Positions 34,442-46,139 of a stretch of 64,000 nt of DNA are shown here, piece after piece. Below the pieces are notes generated by a model that did not search any database, had not been told where the DNA came from, and saw nothing but the letters and a program-made list of their open reading frames with translations. The first letter of the stretch is position 1. Every line of letters begins with the position of its first letter. Source of the DNA: Ahaetulla prasina (Eukaryota; Chordata; Lepidosauria; Squamata; Colubridae); the NCBI RefSeq assembly GCF_028640845.1, contig NC_080540.1, positions 153,891,920 through 153,955,919 of the forward strand, in the 5' to 3' direction. The position numbers were made by a program, and so were the translations under genes.

Positions 34442-36803
34442 TTATAGACTATGTAAGGAAGAAAAATGTGAAGAAAAGACAAGCTTATAAAGTGCTAGAA
34501 ATTAGCCATAAGAATTTAGAGGAAAACTTACAGAAATTTCCAGAGAAAAAAGATGTTAAAATGAAAATGGAATTAATTAAGCATAAAATGGCCTTAATTG
34601 AAAAAGAAGATTTAGCACAGAAAATTAGAGGGGCGAAACAAAACTATTTTGAAAATGCTAATAAACCGGGTAGATGGCTAGCTTATAAATTGAAAAAAGA
34701 GAAAGAGTCCCCGCAAATAATACGATTAGTAGACAACCAAGGCTAGGTTCAATATGTAAATACAGAGAAGAAAAAAATTGTACAAGACTACTACAAGGAA
34801 CTATATGACCAGGAGAATATACAAGAGGAAAATGTTAAACAATACTTACAGAAAGCGAATTTACCTCATATTTCTAAAGATATGGAAATGATGTTGGAAG
34901 GAAATATAACAATAATGGAATTGACCAAAACACTTAAAAACAAAAAAATGGGAAGGCACCAGGCCCAGACGGGCTATCAGCAGAATACTACAAAACATTT
35001 CAGGAGTCACTGAGTCTCCCACTACTAGAAGCCATGAATGAAGTGATGTTAAAAAAGAAAATACCAGAGACATGGACAGAGGCTTATATCACACTTATCT
35101 CAAAAGAGGATACCGATTTACAACAAATAAAGAATCATAGAGCCATATCCTTATTAAACTCGGATTACAAAATTTTTGCTTTAATATTGGCAGAAAGACT
35201 TAAAAGATACTTAAATGACTTTATACATTCTGATCAAAATGGCTTTCTGCCCAAAAGACATATTAAAGACAATATGAGAATTTCTTGATGCACAGAAAGC
35301 TTTTGATAACGTGAACTGGCGTTTTATGATACTACAATTGGAACAGATGGGTTTTGGTAGGAAGTTTATTAAGGCCATAGAAGCTATATATTATAAACAA
35401 ACAGCTAAAGTAATGATGAATGGAAAAATGACGGAAGTGATACAAATTAAAAAAGGTTGCCCGTTATCACCTCTGCTGTTTGTATTAACACTGGAAGTAC
35501 TAAATAGAAATATTAGAGAAGAAGAGGGAATGAAGGGTATGAAAATTAAAATACAAATTACAAGCATTCACAGATGATCTGGTTTTTATCCTTGAGGATC
35601 CATTAGAATCGATAAATATATTGATTGATAAGAGAGTAGAATATGAGAAGGTAGCAGGTTTGAAAATAAATAAAGATAAAACAAAAATTTTGACAAAAAA
35701 CATGTTAATAAAATACGAAGATGAATTGGTGGAAAGATCAGGGATGCAAATCACTAATAAGGTTAAGTACTTGGGGATACACCTGACAGCAAGATGTAGT
35801 ACATTGAAAGAAAATAACTATGTTAAACTTAAGCAGCAGATCATGCTACACCTGGCAAAATGGGAGAACTTACAATTATCACTGATTGGAAGAATATCAA
35901 CTGTTAAGATGAAAATATTGCCCAGAATTTTGTATCTGTTCCAAACAATTCCAATTAAACTGGGGAAACAATATTTTGAGGACCAGAATAAAACAATGTT
36001 GAAATTCATATGGCAAAGTAAAAAAGCAAGAATAAAACTAAAATTATTGCAAGATGTGAGAATTAGAGGAGGCTTTGGACTACCCACTTGGGATTTATAT
36101 TATCAATCAGCCAGTTTAATGTGGATCAAGAAATGGATAACTTTAAGAAATAAGAATATTGACATTGGAAGGACATGATTTGTTGTTGGGATGGCACGCT
36201 TTTCTATGGTATGGGGAAGCTAAAACACAGGGCTATTTCAGAAGACATTTTATAAGAGAGGCATTATTGCTAAACTGGGAAAAGATTAAAAAAAACCACT
36301 ATTTAAAAATTCCAGTTTGGGTATTGACTATTGAGGCTTTTTCATATTCAATAATATTTAGGAAAGAACAAATTGTTAGATATTGTGAACTGTTGAATGA
36401 AAAGGGTGAATTAAAAACGATACAAGAATTAGAATTACAAGGTATAAAAATGAATTGGTTTTATTTGCAAATACGTTCCAGATATGATAAAGATTCCAAA
36501 ACAGAAGGATTTTATAATAATATGATTAACTTAGATAAAATTTTGACAGGTGCTGATGACAACCTAATTAGGAAATTATATTGCTACTTATTGGAATTTA
36601 ACTTAAAAGAAGAACAAGTCAAAGAGACGATTGCTTGGGGGAAAATTTTTGGACATGGAATTGACTTGGAGGTGTGGCAAAAACTCTGGACTCAAAACTA
36701 TAAAATGACAAGGCTGGAAATTCTTGAAAGCTTGAGCTTCCATGAATGGTCATTCTCAATTAGTCGTGGCTATGAATTAGGCAGTTTGATTTTGCAAAAA
36801 TAA

Positions 36804-37730
36804 TATTTTTTTTTTGCAAGTTTAGTATGGGAAATTGTTTATCACTAATAGTGTTTACTTGGAAGGCTTTTAGGGATACTTCTGAATGGAATTAATTCCA
36901 AGGAAATAGAGCAATTTTCTTTAAAAAATTAGAATTAACTAATCAAAGGTTGGTGTCATAATCTTTCAAAAGTAAAAATATGTCCTGATAAAATTAGTTT
37001 GTGATTAATTTATGATTTGGCCATACTGACTAAAAAAATCTGAAATGTCCACCAAAAATGTTATTTGGTAACATATGAAAAAATAAGAGATGAAAGGGCA
37101 TCATGAACTGTTATGTCATTTAGCATTCACAGAAATGGCATTCATAAACATGGCAGCTTGCTTCACAGATAGGAACATACATTGTATCTGAAGAAGGATC
37201 TCTGCAAGTGAACCATGGATTGTAGGAAAATTATTCCCAAAATCTTTCTGTGCAGCTACATACAAAATAGTTTGATAATTTTTTTAGAACAAAGGGAGAA
37301 GTTAGGTACAAGTCTGGGAGAAGTAAGTACATGCCAAAGGGGTTCTCAAGTACCCTTTGCTAAGGGAATATCAGGGATTTTGGAGAAGGGCATTTTTATC
37401 TACTCTGCCATCAAGAAAAGCCATTGTTTTTTCCCCCAAAGGCCTTGGGGTGGAAATTTTGTGAGCAGTTTGCTCTTTTAATTTATCTCTAATGGTTATT
37501 TTTAACCTTACTTTTTTTTAAAAAAAAGTGGATATGCAAGGTGCTTACTATTAATTGCAGTGGCATCTAAGCCAAATAAGTAAATAAATAAATCTTAGTG
37601 AGCTCCCCTTATCATAAAGCTTAAAAACAATTTTAATACTATTAAAGCATTACAAAATAAATAAATATGGCACCAAGTAAAATTGTTATGATGGATATTA
37701 ATACAGCCAGGAAACAGAGCTCTTAACAAA
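36804..37730. other. Intergenic stretch
   Basis: No exon or recognisable element. A plus-strand frame of 88 codons at 37215-37481 has no features and is probably chance. Confidence 0.5.
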
Positions 37731-37734
37731 CTTG

Positions 37735-38230
37735 AAGCCCCAGGCCCAGACACACAATCAAGTCTTCATGTTCTTGGAAAGGCCAATGGGGTTGGGCTTA
37801 TCCTGATATCTGAAGGAAAAATATTCCACAGGGAAAAGCCTATAGTTTCTGCCAGCTGACATTTCTTGGCTGCCAAGACCCACAGATGTACAACTTGCCT
37901 GACTTGACTGGACAGGTAGAAGCAACTGGAGGAAGATGGTTCCTTAGGTAACACACATGCACACAGTCAGGAAAGTCTTTAAAGGTGATAGCCAATATCT
38001 TGAATTGCACCCAGAAACACACTTGCAACTAATCCAGCTCACAAGGCTGGATTATATATGTGGCAACTAACCAGTACCATATTATACCCATGCAATTGCA
38101 TTCTGTACTAGTTGAAGCTTCTGAATGTTCTTCAAGGACATGTAGATTGCACCACAGTAGTCCAGATGAGAAATTACAAGGACACAGCTAAGCATAATTG
38201 GTGATCAACTTCTGATACCTATGGTGGAAA
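37735..38230 (-). mobile_element. Ancient L2 fragment
   Basis: Diverged but collinear with the L2 3' region: ATATTCCACAGGG, TGACATTTCTTGGCTG, TTGAATTGCACCC, GCATTCTGTACTAGTTGAAGC and CCACAGTAGTCCAGATGAG phrases in order. Much older than the other L2 copies. Confidence 0.65.
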
Positions 38231-38377
38231 TTAGTCCTATAACAGAAGTGCTACAAGAAACTGAATTATTTAAAATGCTAGTTAGCTTCAAATGGTGCTT
38301 CAAATTCAAATGATGCTGTTGAACACATGATATGTTGTATAGGGTGTGCATTTTACCAGCATCACTTTTATTTCTAG

Positions 38378-38579
38378 AATGTGGAAAAAGATATCTTGGA
38401 GCTGAGATAGTGATTGAGTCTCGGATTATAGGTGGACATGATGCTCTACCTGGGACTTGGCCATGGCAAATTAGCTTCCAGGTCTATGAATTTCCCTCAG
38501 GATACAGTCATGTATGTGGTGGATCTTTAATTAATAACATCACAGTATTGACAGAAGCTCACTGCATTAGATCATGGAT
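38378..38579 (+). pseudogene. Copy C: orphan exon 2 of TMPRSS12-like protease
   Basis: Aligns base for base in length (202 nt) with exon 2 of B and D. The acceptor (TTTATTTCTAG) is intact and the frame is open: ECGKRY, activation site [22 protein letters not shown], then LTEAHC. The donor, GTATGTATC in B and D, reads GGATGTATC here (38580-38588), so the exon cannot be spliced normally. The residue two before the catalytic His is Glu where family members have Ala (TAAHC). No exon 1 is found upstream and no exons 3-5 before copy D starts at 41658. This is a decayed array member, unless it serves as an unusual alternative exon. Confidence 0.85.
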
Positions 38580-38653
38580 GGATGTATCTTCCAGATTTTT
38601 CCTGATTTACTTTTTAAAATTAACTTTTACTATAAAGTATACAGCTTAATACC

Positions 38654-38660
<7 letters not shown>

Positions 38661-38697
<37 letters not shown>
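38661..38697 (+). repeat. (GT)n microsatellite
   Basis: About 18 uninterrupted GT units, 80 bp after the copy C exon. Confidence 0.95.
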
Positions 38698-38698
<1 letters not shown>

Positions 38699-39017
38699 CG
38701 TTTGAATTTAAAATGAAAGTTTGATCTTAATTGTTCTGCTTGGACTCCTTGGCAATATATGTATAACATTTTCATTAGAACAAAATACATTTTTATGAAA
38801 GAGAATATATAAAACAGTCACATCTTAAATTAATACACATTTTGTTGAAAAGTTGTTTTTGATTAATATCCAGAATGATAAGAAACATGTCCTGATACAT
38901 AAAATCATGATCAGTAATCATAACCTTCTGTGATTCTACTAGTCTGCAGTTATACAAATTATCACATTAATTTTACCTAGTATTCTTCCAATCGTGACGA
39001 CTCTTGAGGATATAGAC

Positions 39018-39136
39018 CAGGGGTGTCAAACTTGAATCATGTGACACATTGGGACTTTTTCTCCTTTGTAAACTGGGTGTGGGTGTGGCCAGGGTGTGAC
39101 GCATCTGGCCCATGGGCCGGGAGTTTGACACCCCTG
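39018..39136. mobile_element. Short hAT MITE
   Basis: Ends CAGGGGTGTCAAACTTG and GAGTTTGACACCCCTG. Flanks ATATAGAC (39010-39017) and ATATATAC (39137-39144) match at 7 of 8 bases, a slightly decayed duplication. 119 bp. Confidence 0.85.
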
Positions 39137-39679
39137 ATATATACCATATTCTTATCAGCACGAGGAAAAAATGTAGAATGGGGTAAGAGGCTGAAGGGAG
39201 TAGATTTGGGAAAAAGTAAATTCCTCTTTCAGGGGTAAAATTGCACCTGATGCCTTGAAGTGGTGCTTGAAGAGCCAATTCTTGATCTATTGTTCCGATA
39301 ATTTCATCCCATCTCCATTTTTTTCAAAAAGAGAAAAAGGAAGACTTTGGAGTACAGGTCCTTGAGTTACAACCATAATGGAGCCTGCCCATCATTTGTA
39401 ACCCAAAATGTTTGTAAAATGAGTCAATTATTTGACGCATTTCTACAATCTTTTTTTTACAGTGGCCATTAAGTAAATCTGCAATTATTAAGTGAACCAC
39501 TGGTTTGTGATGGATAGGTTTTTTTGAAAATCAGAAATAAATGCTTGTTTTCTGCAAAATTATCATAAAATGTGGTTAATGTGACTTCAGGATGCTGCAA
39601 ATAACCCAGATACAAGTTTTATTTCTTTGTGACTGGACAGTATCAGTGGATAATCATACTCCCCCGTAAAATATCACAA
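39137..39679. other. Intergenic stretch with a possible MITE fragment
   Basis: The part near 39355-39500 (ACAGGTCCTTGAGTTACAACC, TTAAGTGAACC) resembles the TA-flanked MITE family but is weak. Nothing else recognised. Confidence 0.35.
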
Positions 39680-39966
39680 TTTTAAAAACCCATCCAATAA
39701 AAATAAAAATCAGGCTAGTCCAGCCATATGAAATAAATAAGTTTTAAGTTCGCGGCAAAAGGTCCTAAGGTCAGGTAATTGTCGAAGTCCGAGAGGAAGT
39801 TCGTTCCACAGGGTCGGAGCTCCCACAGAGAAGGCCCTCCCCCTGGGGGCCGCCAGTCGACACTGTTTGGCTGACGGCACCCTGAGGAGTCCCTCTCTGT
39901 GGGAGCGTACCGGACGATGGGAGATAGAAGCCGGCAGTAGGCGGTCCCGTAGATAGCCCGGTCCTA
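39680..39966 (-). mobile_element. L2 LINE 3' fragment without hairpin
   Basis: Encodes the last 90 codons of the L2 reverse transcriptase ([10 protein letters not shown]...[12 protein letters not shown]). The usual 3' UTR hairpin and tail are missing on the low side, so it is truncated at both ends. Confidence 0.75.
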
Positions 39967-40102
39967 ATAACACAGAACCCAAGAAATACCTCTCTAGGAA
40001 TATCTCCAGATTACATGAGGAAGCTGCTCATGACATTCCTACCATAAACCTTAAAGGATCTCACAGGAGCAGCCTCATTGAAGATCTAAGGCTGCGTCCC
40101 CC

Positions 40103-40638
40103 TGTTGGAAGAAATATCCATCTGGGTTCAGTTCCAAGTGGGGACAAAGACACTGAAAACATGGAGGCTGCTTGGAAAGATGGTTTAATGGTGGTCAGGA
40201 TCACATGGCTTGAGTTCCTGAACAGAAAAGGGCTGAGATCCTGTGTGCTCCCTGGCTTTATGCTTTTTCTGAGCTTTGAACTTTCTGGGGCACAGGAAGA
40301 GTATCCTGATTGGTTGTCAAACTCCCAGGGGGTGGGGGTCTTAGCTAGCCTTGCTGGCTGATGTAACCTTCCCAGGTGCCATGTGGTGAAATGGGTAGAG
40401 GCTAATCCTATCATGTCCTGAGGGCCATGTCTTAATCCCATCACCCTGGAGCTGAAGGTCTTCTGTGTTGTAGATAAGATGTCTTTTGTCTTTCTGGGGC
40501 TATTAACAAAGGTGGGGGCCGCTTTCCAAGAGCATGTTTCTCCTTTTCTCATCCAGGAAGGTATAATATTCTGCTTTTTTAAATATTTCCTAGAATATTT
40601 CATTCTTCTAGGAGGGGGGTGGGTGCTAAATTCCTACA
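40103..40638 (+). mobile_element. Solo LTR (LTR-1 family)
   Basis: Starts TGTTGGAAGAAATATCC and ends GGTGCTAAATTCCTACA, flanked on both sides by CCCC (40099-40102, 40639-40642). 536 bp. Close relative of the LTR 100 bp downstream and of the minus-strand LTR at 4660-5349. Confidence 0.85.
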
Positions 40639-40689
40639 CCCCATTACTTTGGAAAGTAGGCAGGCGGCCTCTGTAAGTTAGCATACGAG

Positions 40690-41371
40690 TATACATGCGT
40701 GCATACCGTTCCTGTCCTATTGTTTCGTTATATCCAATTGTTGGAAGAAATATCCATCTGGGTTCAGTTCCAAGTGGGGACAAAGACACTGGAAACATGG
40801 AGACTGCTTGGAAAGATGATTTAATGGTGATCAGGATCACATGGCTTGAGATCCTGAACAGAAAAGAGCTGAGATCCTGTGTGCTCCCTGGTTTTATGCT
40901 TTTTCTGAGCTTTGAACTTTCTGGGGCACAGGAAGAGTACCCTGATTGGCTGTCGGACTCCCAGGGGGTGGGGGTCTTAGCTAGCCTTGTAGGTTGTCTC
41001 TCAAGCTTGCTTGAGCCTTGCCATGTGGTAAGATTCTGTTGCTAGATGGGTAGGGGCTAATCCTATCTTTGTCATGTAGACAATGGACTGGCTCAGGCCT
41101 TAATGGCCCATTGACAAAGGTGGGGGGGAGTTGCTTTGTCTTTAAAACATGTTTCTCCATTTCTCATCCAGGGAAATATATTTTGCCTTTTTAAATATTT
41201 TCTAAAATATTTCATTCTTCTAGGAGGCGGGTGGGTGCTAAATTCCTACACAATTAATATAGTTATTGCATACTCATACTTATATATATATATGCTTATA
41301 TATTGTATAGTTATTACATGCTTATGCTTATATATACTGTGTGACAAAAATAAATAAATAAAATAAATAAA
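40690..41371 (+). mobile_element. LINE-A 3' end, interrupted by LTR
   Basis: ACCGTTCCTGTCCTATTG at about 40706 and the GTGTGACAAAAATAAATAAA terminus (41340-41371) are the two halves of a plus-strand LINE-A 3' UTR. A solo LTR at 40739-41250 separates them. Confidence 0.75.
40739..41250 (+). mobile_element. Solo LTR (LTR-1 family) nested in LINE-A
   Basis: Starts TGTTGGAAG and ends CTAAATTCCTACA, with CAAT on each side (40735-40738, 41251-41254). 512 bp. In plus orientation, it ends 408 bp before the ATG of copy D. Confidence 0.88.
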
Positions 41372-41629
41372 AGTAGCCAAAGTGGGCCGTTATGATGGTG
41401 AGGAGGGCCCGCAGTCCCCAGTTCAGCCAGCGGTTATTTCAGTCGGGTGGGGTTCAGACACCGCTTGGAAAGTAAGTCCCCACCTTTCCCCTGTCGGTGG
41501 CCGTACGCGCCTCCATTTGCCCCAGGCCATTTGCCTTAGCGAGAGGGCTCCCCGCGAGGCTCACGAGGAGAACCGTCGCTCTCGCGCCGCCTGTCGCCTG
41601 ACCCTCTGAAGGGGAACGCGCGCGAAACC

Positions 41630-41641
41630 GGCCGCCATTTT
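41630..41641 (+). promoter_or_regulatory. YY1-like motif GGCCGCCATTTT
   Basis: Identical to the motif before copy B, 28 nt upstream of the copy D ATG. Flanking bases differ, so the motif is conserved beyond its surroundings. Confidence 0.55.
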
Positions 41642-41657
41642 GCTCCCTGGACGGACG

Positions 41658-41760
41658 ATGAGCCGAAGCTTCTGTCCCGCCGCCTTTTCGTTTTGGGCTT
41701 TGCTTGTGCTGTTCAGGGAAGCTGCGGCCAAAGCCCTGCCCTCCCTGAACCTTTCCGACG
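41658..41760 (+). CDS. Copy D, exon 1: signal peptide
   Basis: ATG followed by 34 codons: a short basic start (MSRSF), a hydrophobic core (AAFSFWALLVLF), then REAAAKALPSLNLSD, ending with one base of a split codon at a GTGAGC donor. Phase equals exon 1 of copy B. It is a probable secretion signal plus short propeptide. The ATG was chosen because it follows the conserved YY1-like motif at nearly the same distance as in copy B. Intron 1 is only 1.22 kb (8.16 kb in B). Confidence 0.8.
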
Positions 41761-42979
41761 GTGAGCCTCGGCCTCGCCCAGTCCTCGCAGGCCGTCGAGC
41801 GCCAACGGGCTGCTCAGGACGGGGTAGCCTAATAGATAAAGAGGTTTTGGCGGGGGGGGGGAACTGTCACCGGAGCGCACGGGAATTCATTCGCCGGGCG
41901 CTCAAGGGCCAAGGCCGTTGTCGGAAACGTCTCCTCGGCGGGGGAGGTTGCGAGCGCTCTCCAAAAGGAGACGTCCCCCGGACTACCCTATTGCCATATT
42001 TGCGACAGTGGCGGCTCGCGAAAGGCCCATCGACGATTGCATAAATAGGGGCAAAGTGGAGGCGCCTCAGGCCTTTGCTCTTGGTGATTACTCCGTGAGG
42101 ATGTCTGCGCAGAGTTGCGTTCCGACAATGCGGGAGTTTCCTTGCCTACGATCTTTATAGACGGTACAGCAATTAGGTTGTGAGTGCGTGAACCTCTCCC
42201 TCTTCTTTCCTATTGAAATGAGCGAAGGAAATAAGAGTTACCTGGGCGTGGCCTCTGAGGTTTCCTTGTGTACCCCGTATCCCTGAATTTTTGTGCTGGG
42301 ATCGACTCGAAAATAAATAGTTATAATTTATCTGTCCCCAGCTCTTGGGGAAATGACTGTAATTATGCCATCGCAACTGGAATGGGAAGCTCAGAAGTTA
42401 GGAAATAAAGCAATTAAAATTTCGGGACTATCGGTAGTAACGGAAGAATGAACACTGAAGCCAAAGTTGTAATTTACATACCAAATTGTGCCTGATGTGT
42501 TATCAGTTCTGTGATTATAAAATAATGAATCTTTAAATCATTGGTCGCAACTGAATGCAATTTGGGATTATTATTTAGATTTTATGCCTCATTTACTGGA
42601 ATCTTTACCTGTATTGGAACACAGGTAAAGATCCTATACCTGATGTAACTAAGTTCGAATATTTATGTGCTATGTAGTTTGTTTTCAGTTATATTTCACC
42701 ATTCACACTGTTAATTCTGGTGCATTTTTTTGTACGCAACACTCTTGACCATAAATTAACTACAGAGGTTTATTTTGTACAAGTAGGCTAAGATAAAATT
42801 ACTAGTAAAAATATGATCTAGTCATACAACCTAAATGGGAGTGATTCAGTTCTGCAAATCTTTCACTCTTGTTTCATCTTTCTTATAAAATGTGGTTTAG
42901 TAAAAAAATTATTTAAATATATTGTTGCTACATGAATGCCGTTTCTTACATGGCTTACCTATTTTTCTTTGATTTCTAG

Positions 42980-43181
42980 TCTGTGGAACAAGGCCTCTTA
43001 TGAAAAATACAGCGGCAGGGACTCGAATTGTAGGTGGACATGATGCTAACCTAGGAGCATGGCCTTGGCAAGTTAGTCTTCAAGTTTATACAATTGGTCT
43101 AGGATATGTCCATATATGTGGTGGATCTTTAATTAATAAAATCATAGTATTGACAGCAGCACACTGCATTAAAACATCAGA
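42980..43181 (+). CDS. Copy D, exon 2: activation site and catalytic His
   Basis: 202 nt with a TTTGATTTCTAG acceptor and a GTATGT donor. Encodes VCGTRP (propeptide Cys36), activation site TR50/[20 protein letters not shown] and TAAHC (His96). Highly similar to copy B exon 2 and undamaged. Intron 2 is 8.05 kb and holds MITEs, a hAT, CR1 and a Copia element. Confidence 0.92.
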
Positions 43182-43999
43182 GTATGTATCTTTACATTCT
43201 AATACTTTTTCTTCAATTTAGGTGTGATAAATCTACTGACCAAAGAAGTATGGACCAAATATTATATAATTATGTATGAAAAATGGAGATTTAACATGCC
43301 TTTCCTATCTTATACAGAATTAAGTTTTGAAGCAGGTGTAGCTTCATACTACTTGTCAAGTATCTAATAAAGGAGGAAATTGTCAAGGATCACACAGATA
43401 AAGTCTAGGGACGAATTTTGGTGCTTTCAACAGATTTGTTTAATTATTTGCCCTGAAGCTTTTTCGTATCCAATCCTAGAGTAAGAAAAGACTCCGATTC
43501 AGAGCTACCAGGACCAAACCTAATTATTTTAATGATAAATAGTTGTGTGCAAGAATAAGATAAGAGGAAAATGTTTTTTTAATTGTTATGAGTCATTTCC
43601 CCTTATTTTACAATAGTACTTATCTCTGCTTGATCTTATATTATTATATTAAATTTTTAATTTTTTTCTCTTTCCTCCAACTAACTCCTTCGTTATTCCA
43701 TGATTTAACTTACTAGTTTTAGATGGCTCATCCAATTTCTTCATTTAAAACATTTGGTTTTCACTTCCTTTAGCAACTCTGCCAGCAATGAAAGGAAGAA
43801 ATCTGCTTGCTCAGGCCATGAGATCATCAAGCAAACATCTTTATTACACAGTAACCAAATATAACTGGGAAGCAGAATCACTAATATCCCTCATCCACTA
43901 TTGCAAGTTGGAGATAGTAAATATGTACTAAGATTAGTAGCCTTTGTTAGTTTGATTATTTTTGAATTTGTCCATTCTCTTTTTTAAATAATCTAAATT

Positions 44000-44420
44000 G
44001 GTGACTATCACCTTATGTTGTTAAGTGATCACCTCCTCTCAAGGTATATGTATAGGTCTCAATAGCTTGCATACCCTCTCCAAGCCCTCTGTTCTTGCCT
44101 CCCCATCCTCTTGTATCTTCTCATTCTATAGCAGTCACATGCGTGCCAGGCCAGCCTTCTTGCAAACTGCCTGGAATTTGCAACTTCCTGCTGGGTTCCC
44201 CAGTGACTTTGTTGGAAATTAACAGAAAGTTGTGAGGTGCTCACTTAAAGTCCCAGGATATTCACTTAACAATGGCATTGGGGACTGTAAGAATTTCTGC
44301 CCAATGCAGTCACATGATGTTACAGTTTATGATTGCATTAGTTAACAATGGAAATTCCAGTTCCAATTGCCATTGTAACTTGTATTATATTTCTGCTATT
44401 GTGTGGCTTACCATTCCTGC
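44000..44420. repeat. Diverged MITE-like repeat
   Basis: Shares phrases (CTTCCTGCTGGGTTCCCCAGTGACTTTGTTGGAA, TTCACTTAACAATGGC) with the segment at 55740-56015. Family not named; probably related to the TA-flanked MITE. Nothing else was recognised between 43182 and 45292. Confidence 0.35.
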
Positions 44421-45294
44421 AAAACACACTTGCCAACAGTGAAATCTCAGCTATCCTACCAATACATTTGTGATTTATATTTGTGAAAATTTTTGTCTAG
44501 CTATCCTTTTGTGCCTCCTATACCTTTTCCACAGAAAAAACCCCAGTTCCAAAACCCCAGTTTTCTTTTCCATTTACTCTTATTAGCCTTACCCTTCCAA
44601 TCTGTTTAGACTTCATGTGAACTGAGTTCACAGTGAATTAATTACACCTGCCAACAAGTCTCTAGGAGACTGTTACACTGAGCTCCAGCTCCTCCCTTTG
44701 CTGCTAATCTTGTCTAAATAATGTCTAAATAATACTTTGCTGTTCTTACTATTTTTTCTTATTTCCCAATATATTGAAACAACATCAAACATGTTACAAT
44801 TAGCTGCCATCTTATGAGTCTTGAATGTTAAAGAAACTCATTGTATTATCTTCTCATAAGTAGTATCAGTTGTTTAAACATTACAGGTGGTTCTCTATTC
44901 TTCATGAAATATTTATGTTTATTAGATAATTTGTTCTTTATTTTTGAGAGCCTAGAAACAATGTGTCTTCCTTGTTGAATTAATTGAAAAGAAACCCCAC
45001 CCTCCTTTTATATCTTATTCCTCTTTTTAATAATAGCAGAGCTAGTATTTTGAAATATAACACTTGATTTCCATTCCAGTTTATCTTTTTTAGTCCATGG
45101 GCTTTTTGCTAAATTTTCTTTTTCCACCTGATTTTTTTTTTACCAATATATTATCTCTTGGCTTTTGCAGTTGATTGAACTTAAGACAAGAATCTCTATT
45201 GACACATTGCATATGAAAGTTTTAAATCTATCATTTGTTATTTAAGTTTTAAATATCCAATTAAATTAGCCCTTTCTGCATTTCCCGATTCCTA

Positions 45295-45429
45295 CCATGT
45301 TTTCCTGAAAATAAGACCCTGTCTTATATTTTTTTGAACCCTGAAAAAAACGCTTGGCCTTATTGCCGTACGCTCAAAAGCCCGACTGTGCTTATTATCA
45401 GGGGATGTCTTATTTTGGGGGAAACGGGG
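45295..45429. mobile_element. Short TA-flanked MITE
   Basis: Starts CCATGTTTTCCTGAAAATAAGAC and ends with the inverse (GTCTTATTTTGGGGGAAACGGGG), flanked by TA (45293-45294, 45430-45431). 135 bp, typical of a widespread vertebrate mariner-derived MITE. Confidence 0.8.
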
Positions 45430-46139
45430 TATTAATTCTCAAAAAATATCATCTGTTATAATTCTTATATTAGCCAAATTCAGCTAGTGTTAGTAACATT
45501 TTCTGGACTTTTCCAATAATTAAACTCATTTTCCATGATGACAGCATATAGTTTGTTAGCTATTTGGGGATCTTCAAATCTCGAGAAGATGGATCTATTA
45601 GTTGTTTATTTGTTCAAGCATGGCAAATCCTTTCAATCCAAATGTCTCATTTGTCCAATTTCTTGTTTAAGTTTCTTAATTGTATTTCCTATTAAATCAT
45701 CCTCAAGACTTCTTGAGCAGCACTCAGCCTTCAGACCACTGACATGGATTTTTCATTCTCTCTCATCTCTTTTTCACTGCCAGAGTGGGTTGTCATTTGA
45801 GTCGCCTTAGTGATCTATGTAAGACTTAATTCTTCACCATTTCAGAGATTATCTTTCTTAAGACATCTTTTTATTGTTAATATGGGCAATTAGTCAAATA
45901 TTAATAAAACATAAATGACAAAAATTATCAAAAAGCTGAGTGTGAGAAAAGCAATAGGCTCGCCATGCTGTCTTCTCCACTCACTTCCCCGCCATTGTTT
46001 TCCAAATCTGATGGATGGATCCTTCCCTACATACATAAATTATTTTTCAGCTAGCTGAAGGATGCATGGATAACAAGAGATGGAAGGATTTTTGAGGTCA
46101 CATAAACCAAGCCCCTGCTGAGTGCAAAATCCACTACAG

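Larger units (their letters stand above)
32480..36803 (+). mobile_element. L1 LINE ORF2 (broken, lacks C-terminal knuckle)
   Basis: Plus-strand L1 ORF2 starting MEERKLITVNINGLN at 32506. The endonuclease (LQEVH, GDLNG, SRIDMIW, ADHNPI) runs to 33376. Two hAT elements interrupt the gene at 33380-33697 and 33720-34441. It continues at 34450 and reaches the reverse transcriptase (NHRAISLLN at 35133, DAQKAFDNVNW, FTDDLVF near 35570, YLGIHL) and the C-terminal region to 36803. Stops and frameshifts near 34744, 34950, 35285 and 35560 kill it. The Cys-rich knuckle at the extreme C-terminus is absent here. L1 copies normally lose 5' ends, so a 3' loss is odd. Confidence 0.88.
41380..42010 (+). promoter_or_regulatory. 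CpG-rich promoter of protease copy D
   Basis: Dense CpG block (for example GAACGCGCGCGAAACCGG near 41613) around exon 1, beginning directly after the LINE-A tail. No TATA box. Parallels the island of copy B. Limits are estimated by eye. Confidence 0.75.

Noticed and set aside
37215..37481. 88-codon plus-strand frame before copy C, tested as a missing exon 1
   Set aside because: No signal peptide at a GT donor, not in a CpG island, no similarity to exon 1 of B or D.
41640..42044. 134-codon frame reading through copy D exon 1
   Set aside because: Only the first 34 codons match the exon; beyond the conserved GTGAGC donor at 41761 it is intron.
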